Below the pieces are notes generated by a model. That model was given only the letters and a program-made list of their open reading frames with translations, had not been told where the DNA came from and searched no databases. A stretch of DNA of 64,000 nucleotides from an uncultured Micrococcales bacterium. Lineage in GTDB: Bacteria > Actinomycetota > Actinomycetes > Actinomycetales > Microbacteriaceae. The DNA lies in the NCBI GenBank assembly GCA_903909605.1, contig CAIVWH010000023.1, positions 1-64,000 of the forward strand, read 5' to 3'. This document shows positions 44,842-55,078 of this stretch, piece by piece. The first letter of the stretch is position 1; the number at the start of each line of letters is the position of its first letter. The translations under genes were made by a program, and so were the position numbers.

Positions 44842-45438
44842 ATGTTGATGTCTGATCGCGATATTCGTGCCGAACTTGAATCTGGCCGTATCGGCCTCGA
44901 ACCGCTCGAGATGGATTTGCTGCAGCCTTCGTCTTTCGACGTGCGACTCGACCGCTTCTTTCGTCTTTTCGATAACCACAAGTATCCGTTCATCGATCCT
45001 GCTGAAAACCAGGATGAACTCACCCGCCTAATCGAAGTCGATCCGAACGAACCGTTCATTCTGCACCCTGGAGAATTTGTATTGGGGTCGACCTACGAAT
45101 TCGTTTCGCTGCCAGATGATATCGCCGCTCGACTCGAAGGAAAGTCGTCGCTTGGTCGCCTTGGGTTGCTCACGCACTCAACCGCAGGATTCGTTGACCC
45201 AGGTTTCAAGGGTCACGTCACTCTCGAACTTTCAAACGTTGCAACTTTGCCGATCAAGCTCTGGCCGGGAATGAAGATCGGTCAACTCTGCTTCTTCAAG
45301 CTGTCGAGCCCGAGCGAGAGCCCATACGGTTCAGAAAAATACAACTCGCGTTACCAGGGGCAGCGTGGCCCGACTGCTTCGCGCTCGTACAAGAACTTCT
45401 ATCGCACGGATGTCGGCAACGAACCGCTCGATCAATAG
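44842..45438 (+). CDS. dcd: dCTP deaminase (probably bifunctional dCTP deaminase/dUTPase)
   Basis: A 198-residue trimeric enzyme making dUTP/dUMP from dCTP. The active-site block [34 protein letters not shown] (about 110-144, split) carries the catalytic Glu in LELSN, and the C-terminus [13 protein letters not shown] covers the active site. The M. tuberculosis homologue is bifunctional. -10 TAAAAT (44829-44834) stands 7 nt before the ATG; divergent from the NTase gene. Confidence 0.94.
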   Translation: MLMSDRDIRAELESGRIGLEPLEMDLLQPSSFDVRLDRFFRLFDNHKYPFIDPAENQDELTRLIEVDPNEPFILHPGEFVLGSTYEFVSLPDDIAARLEGKSSLGRLGLLTHSTAGFVDPGFKGHVTLELSNVATLPIKLWPGMKIGQLCFFKLSSPSESPYGSEKYNSRYQGQRGPTASRSYKNFYRTDVGNEPLDQ

Positions 45439-45465
45439 GCGAGCAAGCAAACAGCCTCAACGAAA

Positions 45466-45491
45466 GATGCCCACCATTGCAGGTGGGCATC
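45466..45491. terminator. Bidirectional terminator between dcd and the MFS gene
   Basis: GATGCCCACC-ATTGCA-GGTGGGCATC is a perfect 10-bp inverted repeat in the 66-bp convergent gap. T-tracts are weak on both sides, so termination efficiency is uncertain, but position and symmetry suit both genes. Confidence 0.75.
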
Positions 45492-45504
45492 AATCGTTTA
45501 ACGA

Positions 45505-46818
45505 CTAATCGTGTTGCACTTCGCCAGGGTTCGGGTGCACGCGCAGCAGAAGCCCGAGACCAACTGCGAGCACCAACACGATTGCCAGGATGCCCCAGAC
45601 AGTCGGGTTGGCAACCTTGGCCGAGATGGCCGCGCTCACGGTGATCGACCAGAGCAGCGGCGCGATGAAGCTCATTGCCTCGCCACTGGTTTGGTAGAGA
45701 CCGAAGATCTCGCCCTCGCGACCCTTTGGCGAAAGGCGTGCCACGAAGGTGCGGCTCGAGGCCTGTGCTGGACCAACGAATAGGCAGAGCAGCAAGCCAC
45801 CAACCCAGTATGTGATTGAGCCCGCACCGGCAAAGGCAAAGATCGCAAGACCTGTGATGACCAGACCGCTAAGCGAGGCGACGATAGTTCGCTTGGTTCC
45901 AATGATGTCGTCGAGATAACCGCCGGTCACCGCACCGATGCCTGCAACCACGCTGGCCGCAATGCCGAAGTAAATCACCATGTTGTGTGAGAAACCGAAC
46001 GCGACTGATCCAAGCACTGCACCGAAGGTAAAGACGCCGGCAAGTCCGTCGCGATAGATTGCGGAGGCAATCAAGAAGCGCAGCGCATCCGGCGATTGTT
46101 TTGCGAGGCGACGAATCTGTGCAAACAATTCTCGGTAACTCTGCAAGAAAGAAACCTTGGCCACAGAGTTGTCGCGTGGCAGTTCGGGAACCCAAATTGC
46201 AAGAGGAATGCTGAAGATCAACATCCACAAGCCCGAGAGCAAAAACATGATGCGAATGTTTTGCGCTTGGTCGGTGGTTCCAAACCACGGATGTACAGGC
46301 AAATAGAAACCAACGAGCGCAATCAACAACATCGCGATGCCACCGAGGTAGCCAAGGCCCCAGGCGAATCCAGAGAGACGCGCCATTTTGTCTGGCGTGC
46401 TGAGTTGCTTCAACATCGCGTAGTAATTCACCATCGCGACTTCTTGAATCACGGCACCAACCCCGTAAAGCACGAGACCAAACATCAGGTAACTCGGATC
46501 TGGCATCACGAAGTAGGAGGCAAACATCAAAGCAATCAGGATGCCGCTGTTGACCAGCAACCAGAACTTGCGCCGACCAGATCGATCGCTGCGCCTGCCG
46601 ATGACCGGGGCGACCAGCGCGACAATCAACCCGGCAATCCAGGTTGCGTTTCCGAGTTGGGCGGTGAGCTCATCCGTGTTCTTGCCGAACGACGACGACG
46701 TTATGTAGGTCGCGAAGATGAAGGTTTGGATGATGGTGGGGTAGCTGTGTTCAGCCCAACCCCAGAGGGCCCAGGCTCGGGTGGCCAAGCGGGAGCGGCG
46801 AGCGTCGATGATTGCCAT
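45505..46818 (-). CDS. MFS transporter, UMF1/Atg22-like
   Basis: A 437-residue 12-helix transporter. The opening WALWGWAEHSYPTIIQTFIFATYI (about 17-40) resembles the YDWANSAY-type start of Atg22/UMF1 proteins; ALVAPVIGRRSDRSGRRKFWLL (about 66-88) is the MFS loop 2-3 signature. Fungal Atg22 exports amino acids from vacuoles; bacterial substrates are not established. ATG 46818 is 7 nt after TACCTT (46826-46831); the frame opens 9 bases earlier. Confidence 0.87.
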   Translation of the reverse strand: MAIIDARRSRLATRAWALWGWAEHSYPTIIQTFIFATYITSSSFGKNTDELTAQLGNATWIAGLIVALVAPVIGRRSDRSGRRKFWLLVNSGILIALMFASYFVMPDPSYLMFGLVLYGVGAVIQEVAMVNYYAMLKQLSTPDKMARLSGFAWGLGYLGGIAMLLIALVGFYLPVHPWFGTTDQAQNIRIMFLLSGLWMLIFSIPLAIWVPELPRDNSVAKVSFLQSYRELFAQIRRLAKQSPDALRFLIASAIYRDGLAGVFTFGAVLGSVAFGFSHNMVIYFGIAASVVAGIGAVTGGYLDDIIGTKRTIVASLSGLVITGLAIFAFAGAGSITYWVGGLLLCLFVGPAQASSRTFVARLSPKGREGEIFGLYQTSGEAMSFIAPLLWSITVSAAISAKVANPTVWGILAIVLVLAVGLGLLLRVHPNPGEVQHD

Positions 46819-46920
46819 AGGCAACAAGGTAGCGGCAAAGCGACTCGCCAGAGCCGGTTTGATGAGATTTGCCTTGGCGGAGGAAATGGCGGCGGACTCG
46901 GCGCGGCGCGGGGTCGCAGA

Positions 46921-47004
46921 CTTGAGTCAAAGACACTCAAGTTTTTCGAGAAATGCTTGACAAATTTGCGGTTCGGTCACAAAATTGAGTCAACGAGGCT
47001 CAAG
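46921..47004 (+). promoter_or_regulatory. dnaK promoter with two HspR (HAIR) operators
   Basis: HAIR 1: CTTGAGT-N7-ACTCAAG at 46921-46941, perfect. HAIR 2: ATTGAGT-N7-GCTCAAG at 46984-47004, two changes. -35 TTGACA (46957-46962), 17 bp, -10 CAAAAT (46980-46985): HAIR 2 covers the -10 and start site. HspR is encoded in the operon, giving a closed negative loop. The rest of 46819-47063 shows no gene. Confidence 0.93.
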
Positions 47005-47063
47005 TATTGAGCCCAAGCAGAAAATAAGCCGGATTCGGGCCGGCAAAGAAAGAGGAAACACAC

Positions 47064-48902
47064 ATGGCACGTGCAGTAGGCATCGACCTCGGCACCACCA
47101 ACAGCGCGGTTAGCGTACTTGAGGGTGGCGAGCCGACAGTAATCGCGAACGCAGAAGGGTTCCGCACCACCCCTTCGATCGTGGCTTTCACCAAAGACGG
47201 AGAGGTGCTTGTCGGCGAGACCGCAAAGCGCCAGGCCGTCACCAACGTTGACCGAACCATCGCTTCGGTCAAGCGTCACATGGGCACCGACTGGAAGTTT
47301 GAAGTCGACGGCAAGAAGTACACCCCGCAGGAGATCTCGGCCCGCATCCTGGCCAAGCTCAAGCGCGATGCAGAGACTTACCTGGGCGAGGCAGTGACCG
47401 ACGCGGTAATTACCGTTCCGGCATACTTCAACGACGCAGAGCGTCAGGCAACCAAGGAAGCCGGCGAAATCGCGGGCCTCAATGTTTTGCGCATCATCAA
47501 CGAGCCAACCGCAGCCGCGCTCGCATACGGTCTCGACAAGGGCAAGCAGGATGAACTCATCCTGGTATTCGACCTCGGTGGCGGAACCTTCGACGTTTCG
47601 CTGCTCGAGGTTGGCAAGGATGACGACTTCTCGACCATTCAGGTTCGCGCAACCTCGGGCGACAACAGACTCGGTGGCGACGACTGGGATGCACGCATCG
47701 TCGAGCACCTCGTCAAGAAGTTCAAGGAGACTACCGGCGTCGACGTGTCGAAAGACAAGATCGCGCTGCAGCGTTTGAAGGAAGCAGCAGAGCAGGCGAA
47801 GAAGGAACTCTCGCAGTCGATGACCGCGAATGTTCAGTTGCCATATCTGTCGCTCACCGAGAACGGCCCAGCAAACCTGGACGAGTCAATCACCCGCGCA
47901 CAGTTTGAGCAGATGACTGCCGACTTGCTCGAGCGCACCAAGAAGCCGTTCAACGACGTAATCAAAGAAGCAGGCATCAAGGTCTCTGACATTGCACACG
48001 TTGTGCTCGTTGGTGGATCAACTCGTATGCCGATGGTTACCGACTTGGTCAAGCAGCTCACCGGAGGACAAGAACCAAACAAGGGCGTAAACCCGGATGA
48101 GGTTGTTGCCGTTGGTGCATCGCTTCAGGCTGGCGTGTTGAAGGGTGAACGCAAAGACGTTCTGCTCATCGATGTGACTCCACTTGCTCTAGGCATCGAG
48201 ACCATGGGTGGCATCATGACCAAGTTGATCGAACGCAACACTGCGATTCCGACCAAGCGGTCAGAGACCTTCACCACCGCGGCTGACAACCAGCCTTCGG
48301 TTTCGATCCAGGTATTCCAGGGCGAGCGCGAGTTCACCCGCGACAACAAGTCACTCGGCAACTTCGAGCTAACCGGCATCGCACCTGCACCTCGGGGTGT
48401 TCCACAGATTGAGGTAACCTTCGACATCGACGCTAACGGCATCGTGCACGTGTCTGCCAAAGACAAGGGCACCGGCAAGGAGCAGTCGATGACTATCACC
48501 GGTGGCTCTTCGCTCTCGAAGGAAGACATCGAGCGCATGGTCAAGGACGCCGAGGCTCACGCAGCCGAAGACAAGCAGCGTCGCGAAGACCAGGAGACTC
48601 GCAACAACGCCGAGCAGCTGGTTTACCAGACCGAGAAGCTGATCAAGGACAACGACGAGAAGTTGCCAGAGGACGTAAAGACTTCGGTTACGGCAGATGT
48701 CGATGCTCTGAAGACCGCGCTCGCGGGCGAAGATGTCGCAGCGGTCAAGACCGCGTTCGACGCACTCGTCGAATCGCAGCAGAAGCTTGGCGAGGCAATC
48801 TACAAGGCACAGCCTGAGGGCGAAGCTGCGGCAGATGCAAATGCCTCGAACGAGGATGTTGTTGATGCTGAAGTTGTCGACGATGAGGACGAGCAGAAGT
48901 AA
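47064..48902 (+). CDS. dnaK: Chaperone DnaK (Hsp70)
   Basis: A 612-residue Hsp70. ATPase motifs: [13 protein letters not shown] (about 6-18), [12 protein letters not shown] (about 142), [14 protein letters not shown] and [12 protein letters not shown]. Substrate domain from about 370, acidic tail [14 protein letters not shown]. First gene of the HspR-controlled dnaK-grpE-dnaJ-hspR-clpB group; GAGGAAAC ribosome-binding site. Confidence 0.98.
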   Translation: MARAVGIDLGTTNSAVSVLEGGEPTVIANAEGFRTTPSIVAFTKDGEVLVGETAKRQAVTNVDRTIASVKRHMGTDWKFEVDGKKYTPQEISARILAKLKRDAETYLGEAVTDAVITVPAYFNDAERQATKEAGEIAGLNVLRIINEPTAAALAYGLDKGKQDELILVFDLGGGTFDVSLLEVGKDDDFSTIQVRATSGDNRLGGDDWDARIVEHLVKKFKETTGVDVSKDKIALQRLKEAAEQAKKELSQSMTANVQLPYLSLTENGPANLDESITRAQFEQMTADLLERTKKPFNDVIKEAGIKVSDIAHVVLVGGSTRMPMVTDLVKQLTGGQEPNKGVNPDEVVAVGASLQAGVLKGERKDVLLIDVTPLALGIETMGGIMTKLIERNTAIPTKRSETFTTAADNQPSVSIQVFQGEREFTRDNKSLGNFELTGIAPAPRGVPQIEVTFDIDANGIVHVSAKDKGTGKEQSMTITGGSSLSKEDIERMVKDAEAHAAEDKQRREDQETRNNAEQLVYQTEKLIKDNDEKLPEDVKTSVTADVDALKTALAGEDVAAVKTAFDALVESQQKLGEAIYKAQPEGEAAADANASNEDVVDAEVVDDEDEQK

Positions 48903-49492
48903 TGACGTTCGAAGGTAACTCAGGGAACGCAGAAGAATCGTCTGAAATTCACGATGCGACTTCGTCGCAATCTCTTTCAGACGAAACTTCTAGCGTCTCC
49001 AGCGATTCCATCAATACCGAAGAGCTAACCGTTGAAGACATTCTGTCTGCTGCCGAGAACCAGGATTCAGGTTCCAAAGAGGCAGAACTGATTGAAGATC
49101 TGCGAAGGTTGCAGGCCGAGTTTGTGAACTACAAAATGCGCGTGGAGCGCGATCGTGATTTGTCGCGCAACAACGCAATCGCAGAAGTTTTGCGTTCGTT
49201 GTTGCCGGCACTCGATGACCTCTCTCGCGCCGAAGCACATGGCGACCTCGAGGGGTCACCGTTTGCAGCAGTGGTTACCAAGTTGCGAGCATCCGTGGAA
49301 AAGTTTGGACTGCAGGCGTTTGGCGCAAAGGGCGACAAGTTCGACCCAGCGCTGCACAACGCACTCGTGCAAACACCAAACGCAGATGTCAACGACACCG
49401 TCATTGCCGAAGTGATTGAGGCTGGCTACCAGATCGGCGATCGAATTGTTCGTCCGGCAATGGTTGCTGTCTTCATCCCAGCTGAGGGCTAA
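48902..49492 (+). CDS. grpE: Nucleotide exchange factor GrpE
   Basis: A 196-residue exchange factor for DnaK. A long acidic, Ser-rich N-terminus (1-60), the dimerising coiled coil (about 60-110, LRRLQAEFVNYKMRVERDRD) and the beta-wing head (about 130-196) ending VRPAMVAVFIPAEG are seen. Its ATG overlaps the dnaK stop by one base (TAATG), so the two are coupled. Confidence 0.95.
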   Translation: MTFEGNSGNAEESSEIHDATSSQSLSDETSSVSSDSINTEELTVEDILSAAENQDSGSKEAELIEDLRRLQAEFVNYKMRVERDRDLSRNNAIAEVLRSLLPALDDLSRAEAHGDLEGSPFAAVVTKLRASVEKFGLQAFGAKGDKFDPALHNALVQTPNADVNDTVIAEVIEAGYQIGDRIVRPAMVAVFIPAEG

Positions 49493-49519
49493 AGAACTAA
49501 GCAGAAGGACTCACCAAAG

Positions 49520-50473
49520 ATGGCTAGTCAGGATTGGTTCGACAAGGACTTTTATAAAGTGCTTGGCGTCGCCAAAGACGTATCTGACGCCGAGCTGAAG
49601 AAGGTCTACCGCAAGCTCGCGCGGCAGTTTCACCCGGATTCAAACCCGGGCGACGCTGCCGCCGAAGCGCGGTTTAAGGAGATCAGCGAGGCATATTCTG
49701 TGCTGAGCGACCCTGCCCAGCGCAAGGAGTATGACGCCGTTCGCGCTATGGGTGGCGGCGCAAGATTTACCGGTGGTGCCGGCGGGGCCGGGTTCCCAGG
49801 CGGGTTCCAGGGCGGTGCGGGCGGTTTCGAGGATGTCTTTGCCAACCTGTTCGGCGGTGCCGGCGGTGCTGGTGGCCGGGGCGGCAACCCGTTCGGTGGC
49901 TTTGGCGGTGGGTTCGGCCCACAGCGTGGCCAAGACCTAACCATGACCACCTCACTCAACTTCATCGACGGGGTCAAGGGCACCACCATCAAGGTCAAGC
50001 TCGGCAATAAAGATGTCTCGGTGAACATCCCGGCGGGTGTCACGGACGGCCAGAAAATCAAACTTCGCGGCAAGGGTCAATCGTCGCCAAACGGTGGCGA
50101 GGCCGGCGACCTGATCATCACCTGCAACGTCAAACCGCATCCGGTGTTCAGCCGCGAAGGCAACAACATTCGCGTGACAGTGCCGGTGACAATTGCTGAA
50201 GCTGTGCTCGGCGCGACCATCCTGGTGCCCACGCTCGGTGGCGAACCGGTGAAACTCAAGGTTGCCCCTGGCACACCAAACGGCCGCGTTCTGCGAGTCA
50301 AGGGGCGTGGCGTCGAAACCGCGAAGAACAGCGGTGACTTGCTTGCCACTGTCGAGATTGCAGTGCCGAGCCACGTGAACGACAAGGCCAAGAAAGCGCT
50401 CGAAGAATTCAACGCACAATTACCGGATGAAGATCCGCGCGCAGACATTTTGCTTCGCGCCGGCTTGCTCTAG
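49520..50473 (+). CDS. dnaJ: DnaJ-type co-chaperone without zinc finger
   Basis: A 317-residue J-protein. J-domain (about 5-73) with HPD in RQFHPDSN, a Gly/Phe-rich region (about 80-135, many GGAGG/GFGG) and two beta-barrel substrate domains (about 140-300). The four CxxCxGxG zinc repeats of type I DnaJ are absent, so it is a type II (CbpA-like) form, although it occupies the dnaJ place in the operon. Stimulates DnaK ATPase. Confidence 0.93.
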   Translation: MASQDWFDKDFYKVLGVAKDVSDAELKKVYRKLARQFHPDSNPGDAAAEARFKEISEAYSVLSDPAQRKEYDAVRAMGGGARFTGGAGGAGFPGGFQGGAGGFEDVFANLFGGAGGAGGRGGNPFGGFGGGFGPQRGQDLTMTTSLNFIDGVKGTTIKVKLGNKDVSVNIPAGVTDGQKIKLRGKGQSSPNGGEAGDLIITCNVKPHPVFSREGNNIRVTVPVTIAEAVLGATILVPTLGGEPVKLKVAPGTPNGRVLRVKGRGVETAKNSGDLLATVEIAVPSHVNDKAKKALEEFNAQLPDEDPRADILLRAGLL

Positions 50474-50481
50474 GAATCGAA

Positions 50482-50895
50482 ATGGAAAACTACGACGAGA
50501 ACACTCCGATGTTTGTGATTTCGGTTGCGGCTGAACTCGCGGTGATGCATCCACAGACTCTTCGTCAGTATGACCGCATGGGTCTTGTTGTTCCAACCCG
50601 AACCGGTGGCAAGTCGCGACGCTACACGGTGCGAAACATTGCGCAGCTGCGAGAGATTGCACGGTTGAGCTCAGAAGGTGTGAGCCTCGAAGGCATCAGG
50701 CGCATCCTCGAACTCGAGAACCACGCCGCAGATCTAGCTCAGCGGGTTCGCGATTTGGAAACTGCATTGGCAAATGAATTAATGAAGCAACCTGGTGCGC
50801 GAGTTTTCGCGGCCGGTGATCAGGGTGTCGTGAGCATTGCTCGCGGTAAGCGACCAACAAAAGAAACGTCAGTGGTTTTGTGGCGCAAGCGGTAG
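50482..50895 (+). CDS. hspR: Heat-shock repressor HspR (MerR family)
   Basis: A 137-residue MerR-like regulator. N-terminal winged helix (about 8-75) with FVISVAAELAVMHPQTLRQYDRMGLVVP and RYTVRNIAQLREIARLSSEGVSLEGI; then a coiled coil (about 75-98). It represses the operon by binding HAIR (CTTGAGT-N7-ACTCAAG), two of which lie before dnaK. DnaK acts as co-repressor in Streptomyces. Nine bp after dnaJ. Confidence 0.95.
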   Translation: MENYDENTPMFVISVAAELAVMHPQTLRQYDRMGLVVPTRTGGKSRRYTVRNIAQLREIARLSSEGVSLEGIRRILELENHAADLAQRVRDLETALANELMKQPGARVFAAGDQGVVSIARGKRPTKETSVVLWRKR

Positions 50896-50914
50896 CACCG
50901 CTAAGGAGTAACAA

Positions 50915-53080
50915 ATGAATGAAATGAATCAACAGCAGGAACAAAAATCTGCACTCGAGCTGTACGGCGTGAACCTCACCGAGATTGCCAAAGCCGGAAA
51001 GCTCGACCCGGTCATTGGGCGCGATGCCGAAATTCGCCGCGTCTCGCAGGTGCTTTCGCGCCGCACCAAAAACAACCCTGTGCTCATCGGTGAGCCGGGT
51101 GTTGGCAAGACTGCCGTGGTCGAGGGCCTCGCCCAGCGAATCGTTGCCGGCGACGTTCCAGAGAGCCTCAAGGGCAAGCAGCTAATCAGCCTCGACCTCG
51201 CCGCCATGGTTGCCGGAGCCAAGTTCCGCGGCGAATTCGAAGAGCGCCTTAAGGCAGTTCTAGCCGAGATCAACGCCGCCGAAGGTCAGGTAATCACCTT
51301 CGTCGACGAACTGCACACACTGGTTGGCGCCGGCGCGGCCGATGGCGCCATGGATGCCTCGAACATGCTCAAGCCGATGCTTGCCCGTGGCGAACTTCGC
51401 CTGATCGGCGCAACCACCCTGGATGAATATCGCGAGCGAATCGAACGCGACCCCGCGCTCGAGCGCCGATTCCAACAGGTCTTTGTTGGTGAGCCATCCG
51501 TGGTTGACACGATTGCAATTTTGCGCGGCCTGAAGGAGCGCTACGAGGCGCATCACAAAGTGGCCATCGCCGACAGTGCCCTGGTCGCCGCCGCGACACT
51601 TTCCAATCGCTACATCACCGGTCGACAATTGCCAGACAAGGCAATCGACCTAATTGATGAGGCAGCTTCGCGGCTGCGCATGGAAATTGACAGCGCACCT
51701 GTGGAGATTGACGAACTTCGTCGAAGCGTCGACCGACTCAAGCTTGAAGAGCTCGCACTCGAAAAAGAGAAGGACGTTGCGGCAAAGGAGCGTCTTGCAA
51801 AGTTGCGCGAAGAACTTGATACCAAGAGTGCCGAACTACAAGAACTTTCCAAACGCTGGGATCGTGAGCGCGCAGAACTCAACAAGATTGGCGATCTCAA
51901 AACCAAACTTGACGCACTGCGCATCGAGGCGGAACGCGCGCAACGCGAAGCGAACCTCGAAAAGGCATCGCGACTTCTCTACGCAGAGATTCCCGCACTT
52001 GAGAAGCAACTTGTCGAAGCCGAAAATGCCGAGGCAAACGACAAAGACCGAATGGTGAATGATCAGGTTGGCGAAGACGACATCGCCGCTGTCGTCAGCG
52101 CCTGGACGGGCATTCCGACTGGCCGACTGCTCGCTGGCGAATCACAAAAACTTCTCAATCTCGAAAACGAATTGGGCAAGCGCCTGATTGGTCAGAAGCA
52201 AGCGGTGAAGGTGGTCAGCGATGCGGTTCGCCGCACCAAGGCGGGCATCAGCGACCCTAACCGGCCAACCGGCTCGTTCTTGTTCCTCGGCCCTACCGGC
52301 GTTGGCAAGACCGAGCTGGCTAAGAGCCTGGCCGACTTCTTGTTCAACGACGAGAAGGCCATCGTGCGTATCGATATGAGTGAATACGGCGAGAAGCACA
52401 GCGTCTCGCGCCTGGTCGGTGCCCCTCCGGGCTATATCGGCTACGAGGAAGGTGGCCAGCTCACCGAGGCCGTTCGCCGCCGCCCCTATTCTGTCGTTTT
52501 GCTCGACGAGGTTGAGAAGGCCCATCCGGAGGTCTTTGACCTACTGCTACAGGTGCTCGACGATGGTCGACTTACCGATGGCCAGGGCCGAACCGTCGAC
52601 TTCCGCAACGTGATTCTGATCATGACCTCGAACCTCGGTTCGCAGATCTTGATCGACCCCGAATTCACGGATGCCGAGAAGCGCGAGGGCGTCATGCACA
52701 TGGTGCGCGGCCACTTCAAGCCTGAGTTCCTGAACCGCCTGGACGACATAGTTGTGTTTAGCCCGCTGGACCGAAGCGAACTCGGCCAAATCGTCGAGCT
52801 CAACATTGATCGCCTGGGCGAACGTTTGGCCGAACGCCGACTTCAGCTTGCTGTCACCCCGGCCGCCAGAGCTTGGCTCGCCGATCACGGCTATGACCCG
52901 ATTTATGGCGCCCGCCCACTGCGTCGCCTAATGCAGCAGCAAATCGACGACCAGTTGGCGAACCTATTGCTGGCCGGATCCATCCATGATGGGTCGATTG
53001 TGAAGGTCGATGTTGCAGCCGACGGAGTGCAGTTGATCGTTGAACCCGGCGACGACGAACTCGGTGGAATGAGCGCCTAG
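50915..53080 (+). CDS. clpB: ClpB-type disaggregase lacking the N-terminal domain
   Basis: A 721-residue Hsp100, versus about 850-870 in full ClpB. It begins at [25 protein letters not shown], directly before the first AAA+ ring; the mobile Clp_N domain is missing. Walker A 1 [13 protein letters not shown], a complete coiled-coil M-domain (about 265-390), Walker A 2 [13 protein letters not shown] and AAA+ 2 with [12 protein letters not shown] near the end. It rescues aggregates with DnaK. It lies 19 bp after hspR with TAAGGAGT as RBS, so is likely under HspR control. Confidence 0.93.
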   Translation: MNEMNQQQEQKSALELYGVNLTEIAKAGKLDPVIGRDAEIRRVSQVLSRRTKNNPVLIGEPGVGKTAVVEGLAQRIVAGDVPESLKGKQLISLDLAAMVAGAKFRGEFEERLKAVLAEINAAEGQVITFVDELHTLVGAGAADGAMDASNMLKPMLARGELRLIGATTLDEYRERIERDPALERRFQQVFVGEPSVVDTIAILRGLKERYEAHHKVAIADSALVAAATLSNRYITGRQLPDKAIDLIDEAASRLRMEIDSAPVEIDELRRSVDRLKLEELALEKEKDVAAKERLAKLREELDTKSAELQELSKRWDRERAELNKIGDLKTKLDALRIEAERAQREANLEKASRLLYAEIPALEKQLVEAENAEANDKDRMVNDQVGEDDIAAVVSAWTGIPTGRLLAGESQKLLNLENELGKRLIGQKQAVKVVSDAVRRTKAGISDPNRPTGSFLFLGPTGVGKTELAKSLADFLFNDEKAIVRIDMSEYGEKHSVSRLVGAPPGYIGYEEGGQLTEAVRRRPYSVVLLDEVEKAHPEVFDLLLQVLDDGRLTDGQGRTVDFRNVILIMTSNLGSQILIDPEFTDAEKREGVMHMVRGHFKPEFLNRLDDIVVFSPLDRSELGQIVELNIDRLGERLAERRLQLAVTPAARAWLADHGYDPIYGARPLRRLMQQQIDDQLANLLLAGSIHDGSIVKVDVAADGVQLIVEPGDDELGGMSA

Positions 53081-53122
53081 CCCTTTATTGCTAGTGGTTC
53101 GGGCATCGCTAAACTTCTAGCC

Positions 53123-55075
53123 ATGTCTGAAAACAACAACCGTTCATATGGTCAAGGGGCCCAAGGCGAGCTCGAAGCACCAAAAGCGTCACGCGCCGGA
53201 GTGCTAACCCGCCTTCGTTACAACTTCGACAACTCGATCGCAAAGCCTGGCGCTTTCGTCGGTTACATGTTCGCCGCGATGGTCGTTCTCTCGATACTCG
53301 TCGTACTCATCAAGTACGCGCTTTACGCGATTCCATTTCTCTACCAGGGCGACCCGCTGCCTGCTGCTGACTTCAACGTCTTCTGGTCATCGTTCGCGAC
53401 CCTCCTAGGCCACGGCGCTGAGGCGACCTGGGCTGACCGAATCGTTGGCGTGCTCTACTGGGCAATCACGATCACCATAACCGGTAGCGTCACCGGTTTC
53501 ATTGTCGGCGCTATCACTCGCGCATTCGCAACTCTGCGCAAGGGCAAGAGCCCAGTGATTGACGACGATCACACTCTTATTCTCGGATGGTCTAACCGCG
53601 TGTTCCCGATTCTGAAGGAGCTTGCGGTTGCAAACCAGAATGTTCGCCGACCAGTCGTTGTGATTTTCTCGGACAACTCTCGTGACTTCATGGAAGACGA
53701 GATTGAATCGCGAGCAGAAGGACTTGGCAAGTTGAAGGTCGTCACCCGCACCGGTGACCCAACCAACCCAGGTGATCTCAAGCGCGTAAACGTTTCAACC
53801 GCCAAGTCAGTAATCATCCTTGATTCAGATGACGCTGGCGATGCAACCGTTGTATCGACCGTTCTTGCGGTCAAGGCAGTGAACGCAAATGCCGACCTCA
53901 AGTTGATCGCCGAGATCGACGACGAGTCGACAGCCGAGGCACTTCAGACCGCAACTGAGGGTCAGGTAATCAGCGTTCGTTCGCACGACATCATCGCTCG
54001 CGTGACCGCGCAGGCATCGCGTCAGCCGGGTCTTGCAGCTGTTGTGCTCGACCTGCTCGACTTCGATGGCGATGAAATCTACTTCCAGAATGTTCCAGCC
54101 CTTGCCGGCAAAACATACTCGGATGCACTGCTCGCGTTCAACGAAGCGGCCGTAATCGGCTTGGTTCAAAACGGCGTCGTTCGCATCAATCCCCCTCAGG
54201 GCACCAAGTTGACCGCCTCGACTCAGGTGATTGCCATTGCCGAAGACGACGACAAAGTCGTTTACACCGGCGTAAGTGATGAGCTTGCCAAACTGAAGGC
54301 AAAGCCACGCAAGGAGATAACCCGTAAGGCTGAGCACCTTCTGGTTATCGGCTGGTCTTCGATGGGTCGCTCGGTCGTCTCCGAACTGGCGCAGTTCTTG
54401 CCTAAGGGCTCGACCGTTCACATCGTTGCTCAGAACAAGTACGTTGCCCCTGCGCAGCTAGCGGACCTCAAGTTCGGCAGCGTCAAGACCACCTTCGCTT
54501 CGGTTAGCGGAGACATTGACGAGCTGATCGCGGCAGCATCTGCACGCAAGTACAACGAGATCATCATCCTTGGTTATCGCGAGGCAATCTCGCAGTCTGA
54601 AGCAGACGCTCAGACCATGTTGACCATGTTGCAGATGAACCAGTTGTTCGCAGCGGAGGGCAACGGTGTTGAGCCGACCCGCCTCGTTGCTGAAATTCTC
54701 GACTCGCGCAAGCAGGAGCTCGCACGAGTTGCTGTTGCAGACGACTTGGTAGTTAGCGACAACTTGGCTGCACTGCTGATTGCTCAGCTCTCAGAGAACC
54801 CACTGCTTGCTCCAGTATTCGAAGACCTCTTCGATGCAGACGGTGCAACCCTAGGTTCGAAGCCAATCGATCACTACGTTCCACTTGGCAAGCCAGTTAG
54901 CTTCGGCGAGCTTGTTGCCATCGGTCGCAGCCACGGCGAATCGGTAATCGGTTACCGCGTTGCAGCAGAGGCAGCAAAGGATGCCGCAACCGGTGTCGAG
55001 CTGAACCCAGCTAAGACCCACAGCTTCACTCCTGCAGAGGGCGACTCAATCATCGTCATCGGAGACTTGGAATAA
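53123..55075 (+). CDS. CASTOR/POLLUX-like channel with two RCK/TrkA-N domains
   Basis: A 650-residue protein. Two N-terminal hydrophobic segments (about 50-72 and 107-136) flank a pore-like stretch (FWSSFATLLGHGA); then two Rossmann RCK-like domains (about 145-300 LILGWSNRVFPILKELA, and about 405-560 LLVIGWSSMGRSVVSELA). This is the layout of plant CASTOR/POLLUX ion channels and their bacterial relatives. Ion selectivity and physiological role are unknown. -10 TAAACT (53110-53115) lies 7 nt before the ATG (leaderless). Confidence 0.85.
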   Translation: MSENNNRSYGQGAQGELEAPKASRAGVLTRLRYNFDNSIAKPGAFVGYMFAAMVVLSILVVLIKYALYAIPFLYQGDPLPAADFNVFWSSFATLLGHGAEATWADRIVGVLYWAITITITGSVTGFIVGAITRAFATLRKGKSPVIDDDHTLILGWSNRVFPILKELAVANQNVRRPVVVIFSDNSRDFMEDEIESRAEGLGKLKVVTRTGDPTNPGDLKRVNVSTAKSVIILDSDDAGDATVVSTVLAVKAVNANADLKLIAEIDDESTAEALQTATEGQVISVRSHDIIARVTAQASRQPGLAAVVLDLLDFDGDEIYFQNVPALAGKTYSDALLAFNEAAVIGLVQNGVVRINPPQGTKLTASTQVIAIAEDDDKVVYTGVSDELAKLKAKPRKEITRKAEHLLVIGWSSMGRSVVSELAQFLPKGSTVHIVAQNKYVAPAQLADLKFGSVKTTFASVSGDIDELIAAASARKYNEIIILGYREAISQSEADAQTMLTMLQMNQLFAAEGNGVEPTRLVAEILDSRKQELARVAVADDLVVSDNLAALLIAQLSENPLLAPVFEDLFDADGATLGSKPIDHYVPLGKPVSFGELVAIGRSHGESVIGYRVAAEAAKDAATGVELNPAKTHSFTPAEGDSIIVIGDLE

Positions 55076-55078
55076 TCC

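Noticed and set aside
44782-44979. 66-residue N-terminal extension of the nucleotidyltransferase
   Set aside because: It reads antisense through the dcd start and promoter; the leaderless signal points to ATG 44781.
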